Assembly (NCBI GenBank): GCA_902492005.1
Contig: CABUJV010000023.1
Span: forward strand, 1-34,330
DNA: 34,330 nt
Reading direction: 5' to 3'
Origin: an uncultured Eubacteriales bacterium
Lineage (GTDB): Bacteria; Bacillota; Clostridia; Oscillospirales; Oscillospiraceae
Of this stretch, positions 23,213 to 31,246 are shown one piece after another. A program made the position numbers and the translations under genes. The notes under the pieces are model-generated. The model saw only the letters and a list, made by a program, of their open reading frames with translations. It did no database searches and had not been told where the DNA came from. The number at the start of each line of letters is the position of its first letter. Position 1 is the stretch's first letter.

Positions 23213-23701
23213 ATGCTCTATGCCATCCTCATCCTCGCGCTGGTGGTTCTGGATCAGGTCGTCAAGTTTCTGGTCCGCGCCCACATCCCCCTGGGAGGTT
23301 CCCTCCCCTTCCTGCCCCACATTCTGGAGCTCACCTATGTCCAGAACACCGGGGCGGCCTTTTCCATGCTCTCCCAGCACACCTGGCTGCTCACCATCGT
23401 CTCCGCCGTGGTGGCGGCGGTCATCGCCGCCGCCCTGGTCAAAAAAGTGGTGAAGCACCCCTTTGGGGTCCTGTCCCTGTCGGTGGTCCTGGCCGGGGCG
23501 GTGGGTAACCTCATCGACCGGCTGTTCCTGGGCTTTGTCACCGATATGTTCCAGACCCTGTTTATGCGCTTTGCCGTCTTTAACGTGGCCGACATCTGCG
23601 TGGTCTGCGGCGGCATCGCCTTCGTCGTCTACATCCTCTTCTTTGCCGAGAAGCTGGAGAAAAAGGAGTCCGGCCATGACACCCATCCGGCTGACGGCTG
23701 A
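23213..23701 (+). CDS. lspA: Lipoprotein signal peptidase (signal peptidase II)
   Basis: LspA is a membrane aspartyl protease that removes signal peptides from diacylglyceryl-modified prolipoproteins. The 162 residues have four membrane segments (about 3-20, 57-78, 86-104, 129-146). The conserved motifs are present: D14 in VLDQ, QNTGAAFS (44-51), GNLIDRLFLGFVTDMF with catalytic D111, and FNVAD with catalytic D127. The ribosome binding site AAGGAG overlaps the end of the Arc-like gene. The 3' end overlaps rluD by 26 bases, a common lspA-rluD arrangement in Firmicutes. Control by the Arc-like protein would be unusual for this housekeeping gene. Confidence 0.96.
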   Translation: MLYAILILALVVLDQVVKFLVRAHIPLGGSLPFLPHILELTYVQNTGAAFSMLSQHTWLLTIVSAVVAAVIAAALVKKVVKHPFGVLSLSVVLAGAVGNLIDRLFLGFVTDMFQTLFMRFAVFNVADICVVCGGIAFVVYILFFAEKLEKKESGHDTHPADG

Positions 23702-24590
23702 CCGGGCTGGGGAGCGGCTGGACCAGTTTCTGGCCCGCTCGGTGGAGGGGCTGACCCGCTCGGCGGCCCAGCGGCTGCTGGAGGAGGGGGCGGTGACCCG
23801 GTCGGGCCGCCCGGCCCGGAAAAACGACAAGACCTCCCCCGGCGACGTGCTGGAGGTGGTCCTGCCCGACCCCGCTCCGGTGGACCTCCTCCCCCAGAAC
23901 ATCCCGCTGGACGTGGTATACGAGGACGGCGACGTCATCGTGGTCAACAAGCCGGTGGGCATGGTGGTCCACCCCGCCCCCGGCCATCCTGACGGCACGC
24001 TGGTCAACGCGCTGTTATATCACTGCGGAAATAGCCTTTCAGGAATCAACGGAGCGCTGCGCCCCGGCATCGTCCACCGCATCGACCGGGACACCTCGGG
24101 GCTCATCATCGCCGCCAAGAACGACGCCGCCCATCTGGCCCTGGCCGAGCAGCTCCAGGACCACTCCCTGTACCGGGAATACGAGGCGGTGTGCGCGGGC
24201 AGCCTGAGGGAAGACGCCGGCACGGTGGACGCTCCCGTCGGCCGCCACCCCGCGGACCGGAAAAGGATGGCCATCGACCGGAAAAACGGCCGCCGAGCGG
24301 TGACCCACTGGACCGTACTGGGGCGGTATCCCGGCTGCACCCACATTCAATGCCGTCTGGAGACCGGCCGCACCCACCAGATCCGGGTCCACCTGGCCTC
24401 CATCGGCCATCCCATTCTGGGGGACACGGTGTATGGGGCCAAAAAGCCCTATCCCGGCCTGGCCGGCCAGTGCCTCCACGCCCGGCGGCTGTCCTTCCTC
24501 CACCCGCGCACCGGGGAACGGGTGACCGTGGAGTGTCCCCTGCCGGACTACTTCACCGCGTTGCTTGACAAGCTGTCCAGGCTGAGATAA
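23676..24590 (+). CDS. RluA/RluD-family 23S rRNA pseudouridine synthase
   Basis: This 304-residue enzyme of the RluA family isomerises uridine to pseudouridine in 23S rRNA. An N-terminal S4 RNA-binding domain (RLDQFLARSVEGLTRSAAQRLL, from residue 14) precedes the catalytic domain. The signature HRIDRDTSG (134-142) contains the catalytic D139. The segment GRTHQIRVHL and the final LHARRLSFLHP are also typical. I chose the ATG at 23676 because AAAAGGAG (23661-23668) lies 7 bases upstream. An in-frame extension would run deep into lspA. The assignment to RluD rather than another RluA paralogue is likely from the lspA neighbourhood but not certain. Confidence 0.93.
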   Translation: MTPIRLTADRAGERLDQFLARSVEGLTRSAAQRLLEEGAVTRSGRPARKNDKTSPGDVLEVVLPDPAPVDLLPQNIPLDVVYEDGDVIVVNKPVGMVVHPAPGHPDGTLVNALLYHCGNSLSGINGALRPGIVHRIDRDTSGLIIAAKNDAAHLALAEQLQDHSLYREYEAVCAGSLREDAGTVDAPVGRHPADRKRMAIDRKNGRRAVTHWTVLGRYPGCTHIQCRLETGRTHQIRVHLASIGHPILGDTVYGAKKPYPGLAGQCLHARRLSFLHPRTGERVTVECPLPDYFTALLDKLSRLR

Positions 24591-24593
24591 AAT
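24565..24593 (+). promoter_or_regulatory. Sigma-A promoter of the TPP riboswitch - thiT unit
   Basis: Perfect TTGACA (24565-24570), 17-bp spacer, TAAAAT (24588-24593). It overlaps the 3' end of rluD. The hexamers and spacing are the same as those of the ileS promoter. Confidence 0.8.
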
Positions 24594-24614
24594 AGGACCC
24601 GACCGCAGGACAAA

Positions 24615-24722
24615 TCGAATACAGGGGCGCTGGACGCAAGTCCGGCTGAGATGCGAGGCGTATGGCCGCCTCCGGTCCCTTGAACCTGATCCGGGTAATG
24701 CCGGCGTAGGAAGCTGATTCGA
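24615..24722 (+). ncRNA. TPP (THI element) riboswitch
   Basis: The conserved thi-box sequences are present: ACAGGGGCGCTGG (about 24621-24633), GGCTGAGATGCG, and CCCTTGAACCTGATCCGGGT followed by AATGCCGGCGTAGGAAG (about 24677-24713). Closing stem P1 can form from TCGAAT (24615-24620) and ATTCGA (24717-24722). A terminator lies about 18 bases downstream, so thiamine pyrophosphate binding should reduce thiT transcription. A short dyad, CGACAC-C-GTGTCG (24720-24732), overlaps the 3' side of P1 and may take part in switching. Confidence 0.94.
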
Positions 24723-24739
24723 CACCGTGTCGTTTCTCC

Positions 24740-24784
24740 TGTACCGCTTGCGCTAGCTCCGGTTTGCGCTGCGGTACATTTTTT
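24740..24784 (+). terminator. Riboswitch-controlled terminator before thiT
   Basis: TGTACCGC (24740-24747) pairs with GCGGTACA (24771-24778), with inner GCGC pairing possible, followed by six T's. It sits just before the thiT ribosome binding site. Confidence 0.8.
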
Positions 24785-24801
24785 AAAAGGAGAAATGATC
24801 G

Positions 24802-25389
24802 ATGACCTCTGCAAAACCGACCCGCTCCGCCGTGTCCGGCCGCACCCGCACCCGCATGCTGTGCGAAGGCGCCATTATGGTGGCCCTGGCCCAGATCCTG
24901 AGCTATATCAAGATCATGGAGCTGCCCAACGGCGGCTCCCTCACCCCCGCCATGTTCCCCATCCTGCTCTTCGCCGTGCGCTGGGGCCTGAAGGACGGCC
25001 TGCTGGCCGGCTTCGTATTCGGCCTTTTACAGCTCATCTTCGACGGCGCATATGCCTGGGGCTGGCAGTCCATGCTGCTGGATTATCTGGTGGCCTTTCC
25101 CCCGTTGGGTCTGGCGGGCCTATTCAAAGGGAAAAAGTGGGGCATTTTTGCCGGCACCGTCCTGGGCTGCCTGGGGCGCTTTATCGTCCACTTCATCAGC
25201 GGCATTACCATTTACCGTATCTACGCTCCCACCGAGATTCTGGGCACGGTGTTCGACGAGCCCAATCTCTACTCGCTCGTGTATAACGGCTCCTACATGC
25301 TCCCCAACACCATTCTGGCCCTGGCCATCGCCGGGCTGCTCTACGCGCCTCTGAAGAAATTCTATGTGGGGGAGGATATTCCGAAATAA
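24802..25389 (+). CDS. thiT: Thiamine transporter substrate-binding subunit (ECF S component)
   Basis: ThiT is the membrane S component that binds thiamine and works with the shared ECF energising module (EcfA, EcfA', EcfT), which is not in this window. The 195 residues have about six membrane segments after a short basic N-terminus. The family N-terminal segment MLCEGAIMVALAQILSYIKI (19-38) and the ligand-region motif YNGSYMLPN (161-169) are present, and NGGSLTP (43-49) is also typical. The ATG at 24802 has AAAAGGAG 9 bases upstream. A nearby ATG at 24795 is in another frame. The TPP riboswitch directly upstream independently supports thiamine as the substrate. Confidence 0.95.
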   Translation: MTSAKPTRSAVSGRTRTRMLCEGAIMVALAQILSYIKIMELPNGGSLTPAMFPILLFAVRWGLKDGLLAGFVFGLLQLIFDGAYAWGWQSMLLDYLVAFPPLGLAGLFKGKKWGIFAGTVLGCLGRFIVHFISGITIYRIYAPTEILGTVFDEPNLYSLVYNGSYMLPNTILALAIAGLLYAPLKKFYVGEDIPK

Positions 25390-25404
25390 GAAGGTGTGAT
25401 TGGA

Positions 25405-26211
25405 TTGGGCAAATTTGAGGGCGTTCTCCTGGCCAGTGACTTTGACGATACCCTGGTGGGCGGAAGCTGCGAGCTGTCCCCGGGCAACCGGGCGGCGCTG
25501 GCGTATTTCATCCGCGAGGGCGGCCGCTTTACCGTGGCCACCGGCCGGGCCCGCCGCACCTTTGCCCCCTATGCGCACACCATTCCCCTCAACGCCCCCG
25601 TGATTTTGTCCAACGGCGCGCTGCTCTACGACTTTGCTGCCGGGCGCACGGTGGTGGACCTGCCCCTGCCCGAAACGGCGGCGGCCGACCTGGGGCAGCT
25701 CTGCGCCGTCATGCCCCAGATCGGAGTGGAGACCTACCACGGCGACGACGTGTATATCTTTCAGCCCAACGCCTTCACCCAGCGGCATGTGGAGCGGGTC
25801 AGGACCACCTGGACCCAGCGGGACCTGCCGGACATGCCCCAGCCCTGGAGTAAGGCGGTGATCCAGGCCGATTACCAAAGCCTGCTGACTGCCCAGAAGT
25901 ACCTGCTGGACCGCTGGCCGGACCGCTATGAGGTCATCTTCTCCAACGCGGTGCTGCTGGAGTGCACCGCCAAGACCGCCACCAAGGGCGGTATGGTGCT
26001 GAAGCTGGCCCAGCGGCTGGGCGTCGGGCGGGAGCACATCTACTGCGTGGGGGACAACCAAAACGACATCCCCATGCTGGCGGTGTCCGCCGTGCCCTTT
26101 GCCCCCGCCAACTGTGCCCAGGAGGTCCGGGACTGGGGGGCCGTCCTTCTGTCCTCCTGTGACGAGGACTGCGTGGCCCAGGTGATCCAGACGCTGGACC
26201 GCCGCTATTAA
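25405..26211 (+). CDS. HAD-superfamily (Cof-like) phosphatase
   Basis: This 268-residue haloacid-dehalogenase-type hydrolase is of the Cof/IIB class. Motif I is DFDDT (D12 nucleophile, D14 acid/base), a serine/asparagine motif II is in ILSNGALL, and motifs III-IV are the late lysine (AKTATKGG) and GDNQNDIPML. Family members dephosphorylate sugar phosphates, PLP or nucleotide cofactors. The likely start is TTG (25405) with AAGGTG 8 bases upstream. A GTG at 25396 would sit inside that site. The gene follows thiT by 15 bases with no promoter between, so it is probably also under TPP control. A role on phosphorylated vitamins is possible but not shown. Confidence 0.85.
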   Translation: MGKFEGVLLASDFDDTLVGGSCELSPGNRAALAYFIREGGRFTVATGRARRTFAPYAHTIPLNAPVILSNGALLYDFAAGRTVVDLPLPETAAADLGQLCAVMPQIGVETYHGDDVYIFQPNAFTQRHVERVRTTWTQRDLPDMPQPWSKAVIQADYQSLLTAQKYLLDRWPDRYEVIFSNAVLLECTAKTATKGGMVLKLAQRLGVGREHIYCVGDNQNDIPMLAVSAVPFAPANCAQEVRDWGAVLLSSCDEDCVAQVIQTLDRRY

Positions 26212-26217
26212 AAAGTT

Positions 26218-26258
26218 ACAAAACACCCCGGAACATCTGCGGTTCCGGGGTGTTTTGT
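26218..26258. terminator. Terminator after the HAD phosphatase
   Basis: A perfect 17-bp stem (26218-26234 with 26242-26258) with a 7-nt loop. The outer A-rich and T-rich arms make it work as a terminator on the plus strand and symmetric on the other. Confidence 0.88.
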
Positions 26259-26293
26259 GCCAAAAGAAATTACTCTGACTTTATAAATCGTGC

Positions 26294-26322
26294 TTCTCAA
26301 GGCCGGTCAGGTCTGTTATAAT
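26294..26322 (+). promoter_or_regulatory. Promoter of the diguanylate cyclase gene
   Basis: TTCTCA (26294-26299), 17-bp spacer, perfect TATAAT (26317-26322) preceded by TGT (extended -10), about 50 bases before the ATG. Confidence 0.65.
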
Positions 26323-26371
26323 AGAGGCAGAAACCAGCGTATACTAATATTTTCCAGAAAGGGGGGCCGGC

Positions 26372-28735
26372 ATGGAACGGACACAGGCAGTGAACTTTAT
26401 CATCCGGCTGGAGCAGCTCTATCTGGAACAGCGTAACATGGAGGCCCTTCTGGCGGAGCTGGCGCCCGGGGTCACCTGGATCGGCAGCGGCCGGGGCGAG
26501 ATCTGCCGCGGAAAGCAGGAGGCGCGCCGCCTGCTGGAGCAGGACCTGGCGGAATACGCCGGGACCTTTGCCGTCACGGAGCGCTGGCAGGAGGCGGAGC
26601 CCTTGCCCGGCGGAGACTGGCTGGTCTATGGCGGCTTCCGCGCCGAGCCCGGCGACCCGTCCGCCGGACTGGCCGAGCTGGACCTGCGCTTCAGCGCGGT
26701 CTGTACCGAAGCGGAGGGCGGCCCGCAGCTGTGCCACATCCACCTCTCCCAGCCGGACTTCGATCAGCGGCCGGGGCATCTCTATGTCCTGCAGGACAAC
26801 CGGGTCCAGACGGAGGAATTCCGCCGGCGGGCGGAGGAGAGTCAGTGGGAGCTGCTGGACGCGATGGAAAATCTGCCCGGCGGCGTGCTCCGCTGTCGCG
26901 ACGACAGGGATTTTACCATCCTGCAGATGAGCAGCGGCTTTCTGGACATGGTGGGCTACCCCCCGGCGGAGCTGGAGGAGCGGTTTCACAACCGCCTGAT
27001 CGAGCTGATCCACCCCGACGACCGGGAAAACGTGCGGAAGAATTTCCGCGCGCCGGTGATCAACTCCACGCTGGAGCAGGAATACCGCCTGATCTGCCGG
27101 GACGGCCACCCGCTTTGGGTGCTGGACCGGTCCCGGCTGGTGCGCAGCCCCGGCGGTGCGCCGGTGTTCAATACCATGCTGATGGACATCACCGAGCGCA
27201 AGCAGGCCCAGGAGGCCCTGCGCCTGTCGCTGGAACGCCATCAGATCATCATGGACCAGACCAACGACATCATATTCGAGTGGAATATCGCCCAGGACAC
27301 CCTGAGTTTCTCTAATAATTGGCAGAAAAAGTTTGGCTACGCCCCCATCCGGCGGGAGATCAGCACCCGCATCCCCTGCTCCAAAAACGTCCACCCCGAC
27401 GATATGCCCGCCTTCTGCCAGCTCATGAAGGCCACAGCGGCGGGGACGCCCTACTCGTTGGCGGAGTTCCGCATCCGGAACTGGGACGGCCGCTATCTCT
27501 GGTGCCGCGTCCGGGCCACCACGCAGTTCAACAGCGAGGGCGGGCCCATCAAGGCGGTGGGGGTCATCACCGACATCGACGCCGAGAAGAAGCACGAGCA
27601 GCGGCTGCTTGAGCAGGCCCAGAAGGACTCCCTTACCGGCCTGCTGAACCAGAGCGCAGCCCGCTCCCGGGCCACCGAGCTGATCGAGGGGCGGCGGCCG
27701 GAGGAGATCCAGGCCCTGATGATCCTGGATCTGGACAATTTTAAGAACGTCAACGACCAGTACGGCCACCTATGCGGAGACGCGGTGCTCACCGACCTGG
27801 CGGCCTGCCTGAAGCGGCAGTTCCGGGGCTCCGACGTCATCGGCCGCATCGGCGGAGATGAATTCGCGGTGTTCCTGTCCAGCCTGAGTCAGGCGTCAGA
27901 CGCCGGGGGCAAGGCCGGGGAGATCCTGGCCGCCATCGCCGCCCTGCCGCTGGAGGGCGCCCCCGGCCTGCAGCTCTCCTGCAGCGTGGGCATCGCCCTG
28001 TGCCCGGCCGACGGCGTCGACTACCAGCGCCTGTACCAGTGCGCCGATTTGGCCCTCTATCAGGCCAAGAGTCAGGGGAAGGCGTGCTTCGCCTATTACA
28101 GCCAGGAGCTGGAGGACGGCCCGGGCCGCAGCGGCATGGTCCGCTCCACCGTCAGCTCTCCCATCGAATCCGACTCGGTGTGCGGCGTCACCGAGCAGCT
28201 CGCCCGGTACGCCTTCCGGATGCTCTACGACGCCGGCACTGCCGACGCCGCCGTCCGCCGGATGCTGGAGATCGTAGGCCGGGCCTACGACGTAAGCCGG
28301 GTCTATATCTTTGAAAACAGCGCGGACGACACCCTGTGCTACAACACCTTCGAGTGGTGCGGCGAGGGGGTCTCGCCGGAGCGGGAGAACCTCCAGGGCC
28401 TGTCCTATCAGGAGGATCTGGCGGACTACCAGTCCAACTTCGACGCCAACGGCATCTTCTACTGCCGGGACATCTCCACCCTCCATCCGGACCTCTACGC
28501 GGTGCTGGCCCCCCAGGGGATCTGCTCCCTGCTCCAGTGCGCCATTCTGGACGACGGGCGGTTCAAGGGCTATGTGGGCTTTGACGAGTGCCGGGCCAAC
28601 CGCTACTGGACCCAGGACCAGATCGAGTCCCTGACCCTGGTGGCCCGGGTGCTGTCCACCTTCCTGGTGAAGCAGCGGCTCAAAGAGCGCGTTCAGGCGC
28701 TGGAGCAGCGCCTGGCGCAGGGGAATGACCCGTGA
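26372..28735 (+). CDS. Multi-domain diguanylate cyclase (SnoaL-like, PAS, PAS, GGDEF, GAF)
   Basis: This 787-residue cytoplasmic signalling protein has no membrane segment. Residues 1-130 resemble a SnoaL/NTF2-like sensor domain. Two PAS domains follow (about 159-281 and 284-410, each with an HPDD motif and an ending like DITERK or DIDAEKK). The GGDEF domain (about 411-580) has an intact GGDEF active site (494-498), so it should make cyclic-di-GMP from GTP. R485-G-S-D488, five residues before GGDEF, fits the RxxD inhibitory site for product feedback. A C-terminal GAF-like domain (about 608-765) ends in a coiled coil. There is no EAL domain. AAAGGGGGG lies before the ATG at 26372. The gene stands alone with its own promoter and terminator. 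The signals sensed are unknown. Confidence 0.9.
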   Translation: MERTQAVNFIIRLEQLYLEQRNMEALLAELAPGVTWIGSGRGEICRGKQEARRLLEQDLAEYAGTFAVTERWQEAEPLPGGDWLVYGGFRAEPGDPSAGLAELDLRFSAVCTEAEGGPQLCHIHLSQPDFDQRPGHLYVLQDNRVQTEEFRRRAEESQWELLDAMENLPGGVLRCRDDRDFTILQMSSGFLDMVGYPPAELEERFHNRLIELIHPDDRENVRKNFRAPVINSTLEQEYRLICRDGHPLWVLDRSRLVRSPGGAPVFNTMLMDITERKQAQEALRLSLERHQIIMDQTNDIIFEWNIAQDTLSFSNNWQKKFGYAPIRREISTRIPCSKNVHPDDMPAFCQLMKATAAGTPYSLAEFRIRNWDGRYLWCRVRATTQFNSEGGPIKAVGVITDIDAEKKHEQRLLEQAQKDSLTGLLNQSAARSRATELIEGRRPEEIQALMILDLDNFKNVNDQYGHLCGDAVLTDLAACLKRQFRGSDVIGRIGGDEFAVFLSSLSQASDAGGKAGEILAAIAALPLEGAPGLQLSCSVGIALCPADGVDYQRLYQCADLALYQAKSQGKACFAYYSQELEDGPGRSGMVRSTVSSPIESDSVCGVTEQLARYAFRMLYDAGTADAAVRRMLEIVGRAYDVSRVYIFENSADDTLCYNTFEWCGEGVSPERENLQGLSYQEDLADYQSNFDANGIFYCRDISTLHPDLYAVLAPQGICSLLQCAILDDGRFKGYVGFDECRANRYWTQDQIESLTLVARVLSTFLVKQRLKERVQALEQRLAQGNDP

Positions 28736-28740
28736 AAACC

Positions 28741-28776
28741 AAACCGCGGGACAGCCATTCGGCTGCCCCGCGGTTT
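28741..28776. terminator. Bidirectional terminator between convergent genes
   Basis: AAACCGCGGG-CAGCC (28741-28756) pairs with GGCTG-CCCGCGGTTT (28761-28776), loop ATTC, with one A-C mismatch. T's on the right serve the cyclase gene. A's on the left give a T-run (GGTTTGGTTTTC) for the minus-strand SLH gene. Confidence 0.88.
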
Positions 28777-28784
28777 TTCCTGTC

Positions 28785-30995
28785 TCAGGAGTCCCGCCCC
28801 ATGAAGGCGTAGAGCATGACGGCAGCCTCGCCCCGGGTGGCGGTGCGGTTTGGGTTCAGGCGGCCGGAGCCGTCCCCCCGGACCATGCCCAGCCCCTGGG
28901 CCAGGGCGGCGTAGCCCAGCAGTCCGCCGGGGATGTCGGCCTGGTCGGAGAAGGCGGTGTGGTAGATCCCCTGGAGCCGGGCTGCCGGGCCGTAGCCCCC
29001 GGCGTCCAGCAGCAGCTTGGCCGTCTCCAGACGGGTGAGCAGCCTGCCGTCCTCCCGCTCCGCACGGGTGAGTACCCCCATGCTGTAGGCGGTGCGGTAG
29101 AGGGCGTCCGCCCCGGCGTCGTCCAGTGTTCCGGGGTCCACCCGGTAGCCCTGGGTGCTGGCCAGCAGGGCCACCAGATCCCGCTGGGTCAGGGCCTGGG
29201 TGGGAGCGAAGGAATCCCCGTCGTAGCCCACGCCGTATCGGGCCAGGGCCTCCACGGCGGGCTTGGCCCAGAGGGCGGCGTCCAGGTCGCCGTACTGGAC
29301 GGCGGCCTTCTCATAGCGGTGGACCACAGGCTCGCCGGTTTTGGCGTCGATGCCCAGGACGGGGTCGCCGCCGCTGGCCAGCGTGTAGCCCAGCTTCAGT
29401 GCATAGAGATAGGTGTATCCCATTTCGGCCAGCGGGCCGTAGTTGGGATCGGACAGGTCCAGCTTCTCCGGCACCGCCACATAGCCGCCCTGGAGCTGGA
29501 AGGTGGCCAGATAGGCGTCCAGCGCGGCCTCGGAACCGATGACGCCCTCAGCGCTTTCAAAGGAGAGCCCTGAGGTCCAGGACTGGTAGAAGCCGGACAC
29601 CGAACCGTCGGAGGAGTCGATCTCTACGTAGAGGCAGTTGTCCGGGAAGAAATAGCCGTTGACCCGTTGCGCGTAGAGGAAGGACCAGCTCTCGGGGTCG
29701 GCGCCGTCCGAGACGCGCCAGGCCGCCGGGCCGGAGTCCCGTTCATAGACCGCGCTCTCCGCAAAGAGTTCGCCCCGGTACTTGGCCAGGAAGGCCTCCG
29801 CCTTCTTCCGGGCCTCGGCCTCGGAGACCACCGCCCGGCAGTCTTCCCGCCAGGGCATGGAGCTGGATACGCTCTCCAACCCACCGGTCTTGGCGTCCAG
29901 GGTGACGTACCGCCGCCAGATGCCCTGGTCGGTCTGCCGGGCGTAGGTGAGCTGGGCGGTGACCTTGGCGTCCGCGGGAAGGGCGTCCTCGTCCGCGCCG
30001 GCCCGCTCCACCTGATAGGACGCGGCGGCCAGAGCGTAGGCGGTCAGACCCAGCTCCGATACCGCCCGGGCCCGCTGGTCCAGCTCTTCTTTACTCAGCG
30101 CGCCGGTCAGCTTCTCCACCCCGGTCTGCTCCGCCTGGGTGAGGCTTTTGGCAATGTCCATGGCCGCCTCCGGCTCGGCGGGGGCTGCGCTGTTCCCGTC
30201 CCCCAGCAGGGCGCCGCCCCGGCCCAGCTCCCGGTAGAGCGCGGTCAGGTCCACCAGTTGCCCGGAGACGTCATCCACATAGTATTCGTCGGTGGAGTTG
30301 GGCAGATAGCGCAGCACCGCGGCAGTCCCGTCCTCGGAGCGTACATACTCCAGCCGCAGCGAGAGAGTGTCCCGCAGCAGGGCCTTGGCGGCCTCCGCGC
30401 CGGTGCGGAACCGGGCGTCGGGGATGCCCCCCAGGTACGCGCCCTCCAGGCTGTCCCGGTAGAACCAGGTGACGGTGTTGTCGCTGCACCGCACGGAGAG
30501 GGAGAAGGACAGCGGAGAGGGCAGGCCGTTGAGCCGCACGGTGCCGTGGTAGCCATACTGGGTTCTCCCCAGCCAGCCGCCGGAGTCGAAGGGCTCCAGC
30601 TCCGCCGACTCCCCCTCACCCAGCACCCGGTCCAGGAAGGCCTGGGCCGCCGCCTGGGCCTGGACCGGGTCCCCCTGGGGCAGGGACAGGGTATCCCTGC
30701 GGTAGGAGTCGTCCTCGTCGTAGCGGGAGTAGCGCAGAATCTTGCCGGCCTCGGTGGCGGTGACCTCCAGGGAGCCGGCCTCGCCGCTCCAGGACAGATA
30801 CCACGCCGGGGCCAGCTCATTTTCCGTCAGGTCGCCGTAGAACTGATCGTAGACCTGGGTGTCGATGCCCAGCGTCTCCTTTACCTGCAGGGTGACGGCG
30901 GCCAGCCGGGCATCGCTGTCCCCCTCCGCCGCCGCGGGCAGGGTCAGCGTGCCCAGAAGGGCCAGGGTCAGCACAAGAGACAAAAATCGTTTCAC
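28785..30995 (-). CDS. Secreted YcdB/YcdC-domain protein with S-layer homology domains
   Basis: This 736-residue exported protein has a clear signal peptide, MKRFLSLVLTLALLGTLTLP then AAAEG, with cleavage expected near residue 23-25. The body contains YcdB/YcdC-like, PepSY-related modules, for example the helix EAEARKKAEAFLAKYRGE followed by a beta-rich segment. The C-terminal 180 residues contain S-layer-homology-type repeats: ALWAKPAVEALARYGVGYDGDSFAPTQ.., a middle repeat, and a last one ending GDGSGRLNPNRTATRGEAAVMLYAFM. SLH domains hold proteins to pyruvylated wall polymers. I chose the second of two GTGs (30993-30995), 7 bases after GGAGG. The catalytic or binding role is unknown. It converges on the cyclase gene. 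Confidence 0.85.
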   Translation of the reverse strand: MKRFLSLVLTLALLGTLTLPAAAEGDSDARLAAVTLQVKETLGIDTQVYDQFYGDLTENELAPAWYLSWSGEAGSLEVTATEAGKILRYSRYDEDDSYRRDTLSLPQGDPVQAQAAAQAFLDRVLGEGESAELEPFDSGGWLGRTQYGYHGTVRLNGLPSPLSFSLSVRCSDNTVTWFYRDSLEGAYLGGIPDARFRTGAEAAKALLRDTLSLRLEYVRSEDGTAAVLRYLPNSTDEYYVDDVSGQLVDLTALYRELGRGGALLGDGNSAAPAEPEAAMDIAKSLTQAEQTGVEKLTGALSKEELDQRARAVSELGLTAYALAAASYQVERAGADEDALPADAKVTAQLTYARQTDQGIWRRYVTLDAKTGGLESVSSSMPWREDCRAVVSEAEARKKAEAFLAKYRGELFAESAVYERDSGPAAWRVSDGADPESWSFLYAQRVNGYFFPDNCLYVEIDSSDGSVSGFYQSWTSGLSFESAEGVIGSEAALDAYLATFQLQGGYVAVPEKLDLSDPNYGPLAEMGYTYLYALKLGYTLASGGDPVLGIDAKTGEPVVHRYEKAAVQYGDLDAALWAKPAVEALARYGVGYDGDSFAPTQALTQRDLVALLASTQGYRVDPGTLDDAGADALYRTAYSMGVLTRAEREDGRLLTRLETAKLLLDAGGYGPAARLQGIYHTAFSDQADIPGGLLGYAALAQGLGMVRGDGSGRLNPNRTATRGEAAVMLYAFMGRDS

Positions 30996-31087
30996 CACAA
31001 AACCTCCATTCAATCTGAGACTTGTCCGCTCCGGTATTGCTATCCCTCTTAGACGTAAATTTTCCCATCTGGTTCCCCAAATTTTTC

Positions 31088-31117
31088 TTGACTTTTATCG
31101 AACATTCGTTGTATACT
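31088..31117 (+). promoter_or_regulatory. Promoter of the 105-residue membrane protein gene
   Basis: TTGACT (31088-31093), 18-bp spacer, TATACT (31112-31117). One LexA-like box lies in the spacer and another over the start point near 31124. Confidence 0.75.
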
Positions 31118-31128
31118 TTTATCGAACA
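31091..31128. repeat. Two 14-bp direct repeats in the promoter
   Basis: ACTTTTATCGAACA occurs at 31091-31104 and 31115-31128, exactly 24 bp apart. Each copy includes the left half of a LexA-like box. Confidence 0.9.
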
Positions 31129-31136
31129 AGAGTTCC
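31099..31136. promoter_or_regulatory. Two LexA/DinR-like SOS boxes
   Basis: The Firmicute SOS-box consensus, as I recall it, is CGAACRNRYGTTYC. CGAACAAGAGTTCC (31123-31136) matches 13 of 14 positions, and CGAACATTCGTTGT (31099-31112) matches 11 of 14. Their placement across the promoter spacer and start point would allow repression by LexA. Confidence 0.65.
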
Positions 31137-31246
31137 TTATGCTTTCGAAAAAAAGTCGGCCATGCAGAAGCGCGGGCGGAGAAAAGTCCGTTTTTTAGGA
31201 CAGCTCCTCTGGTAGACTGGCCACATCAACAGCGGGAGGGATCGGT

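Noticed and set aside
31139..31213. Two very short frames (17 and 19 codons) after the LexA-like boxes, possible SOS leader peptides.
   Set aside because: Neither has a convincing ribosome binding site, and both have basic, low-information sequences.
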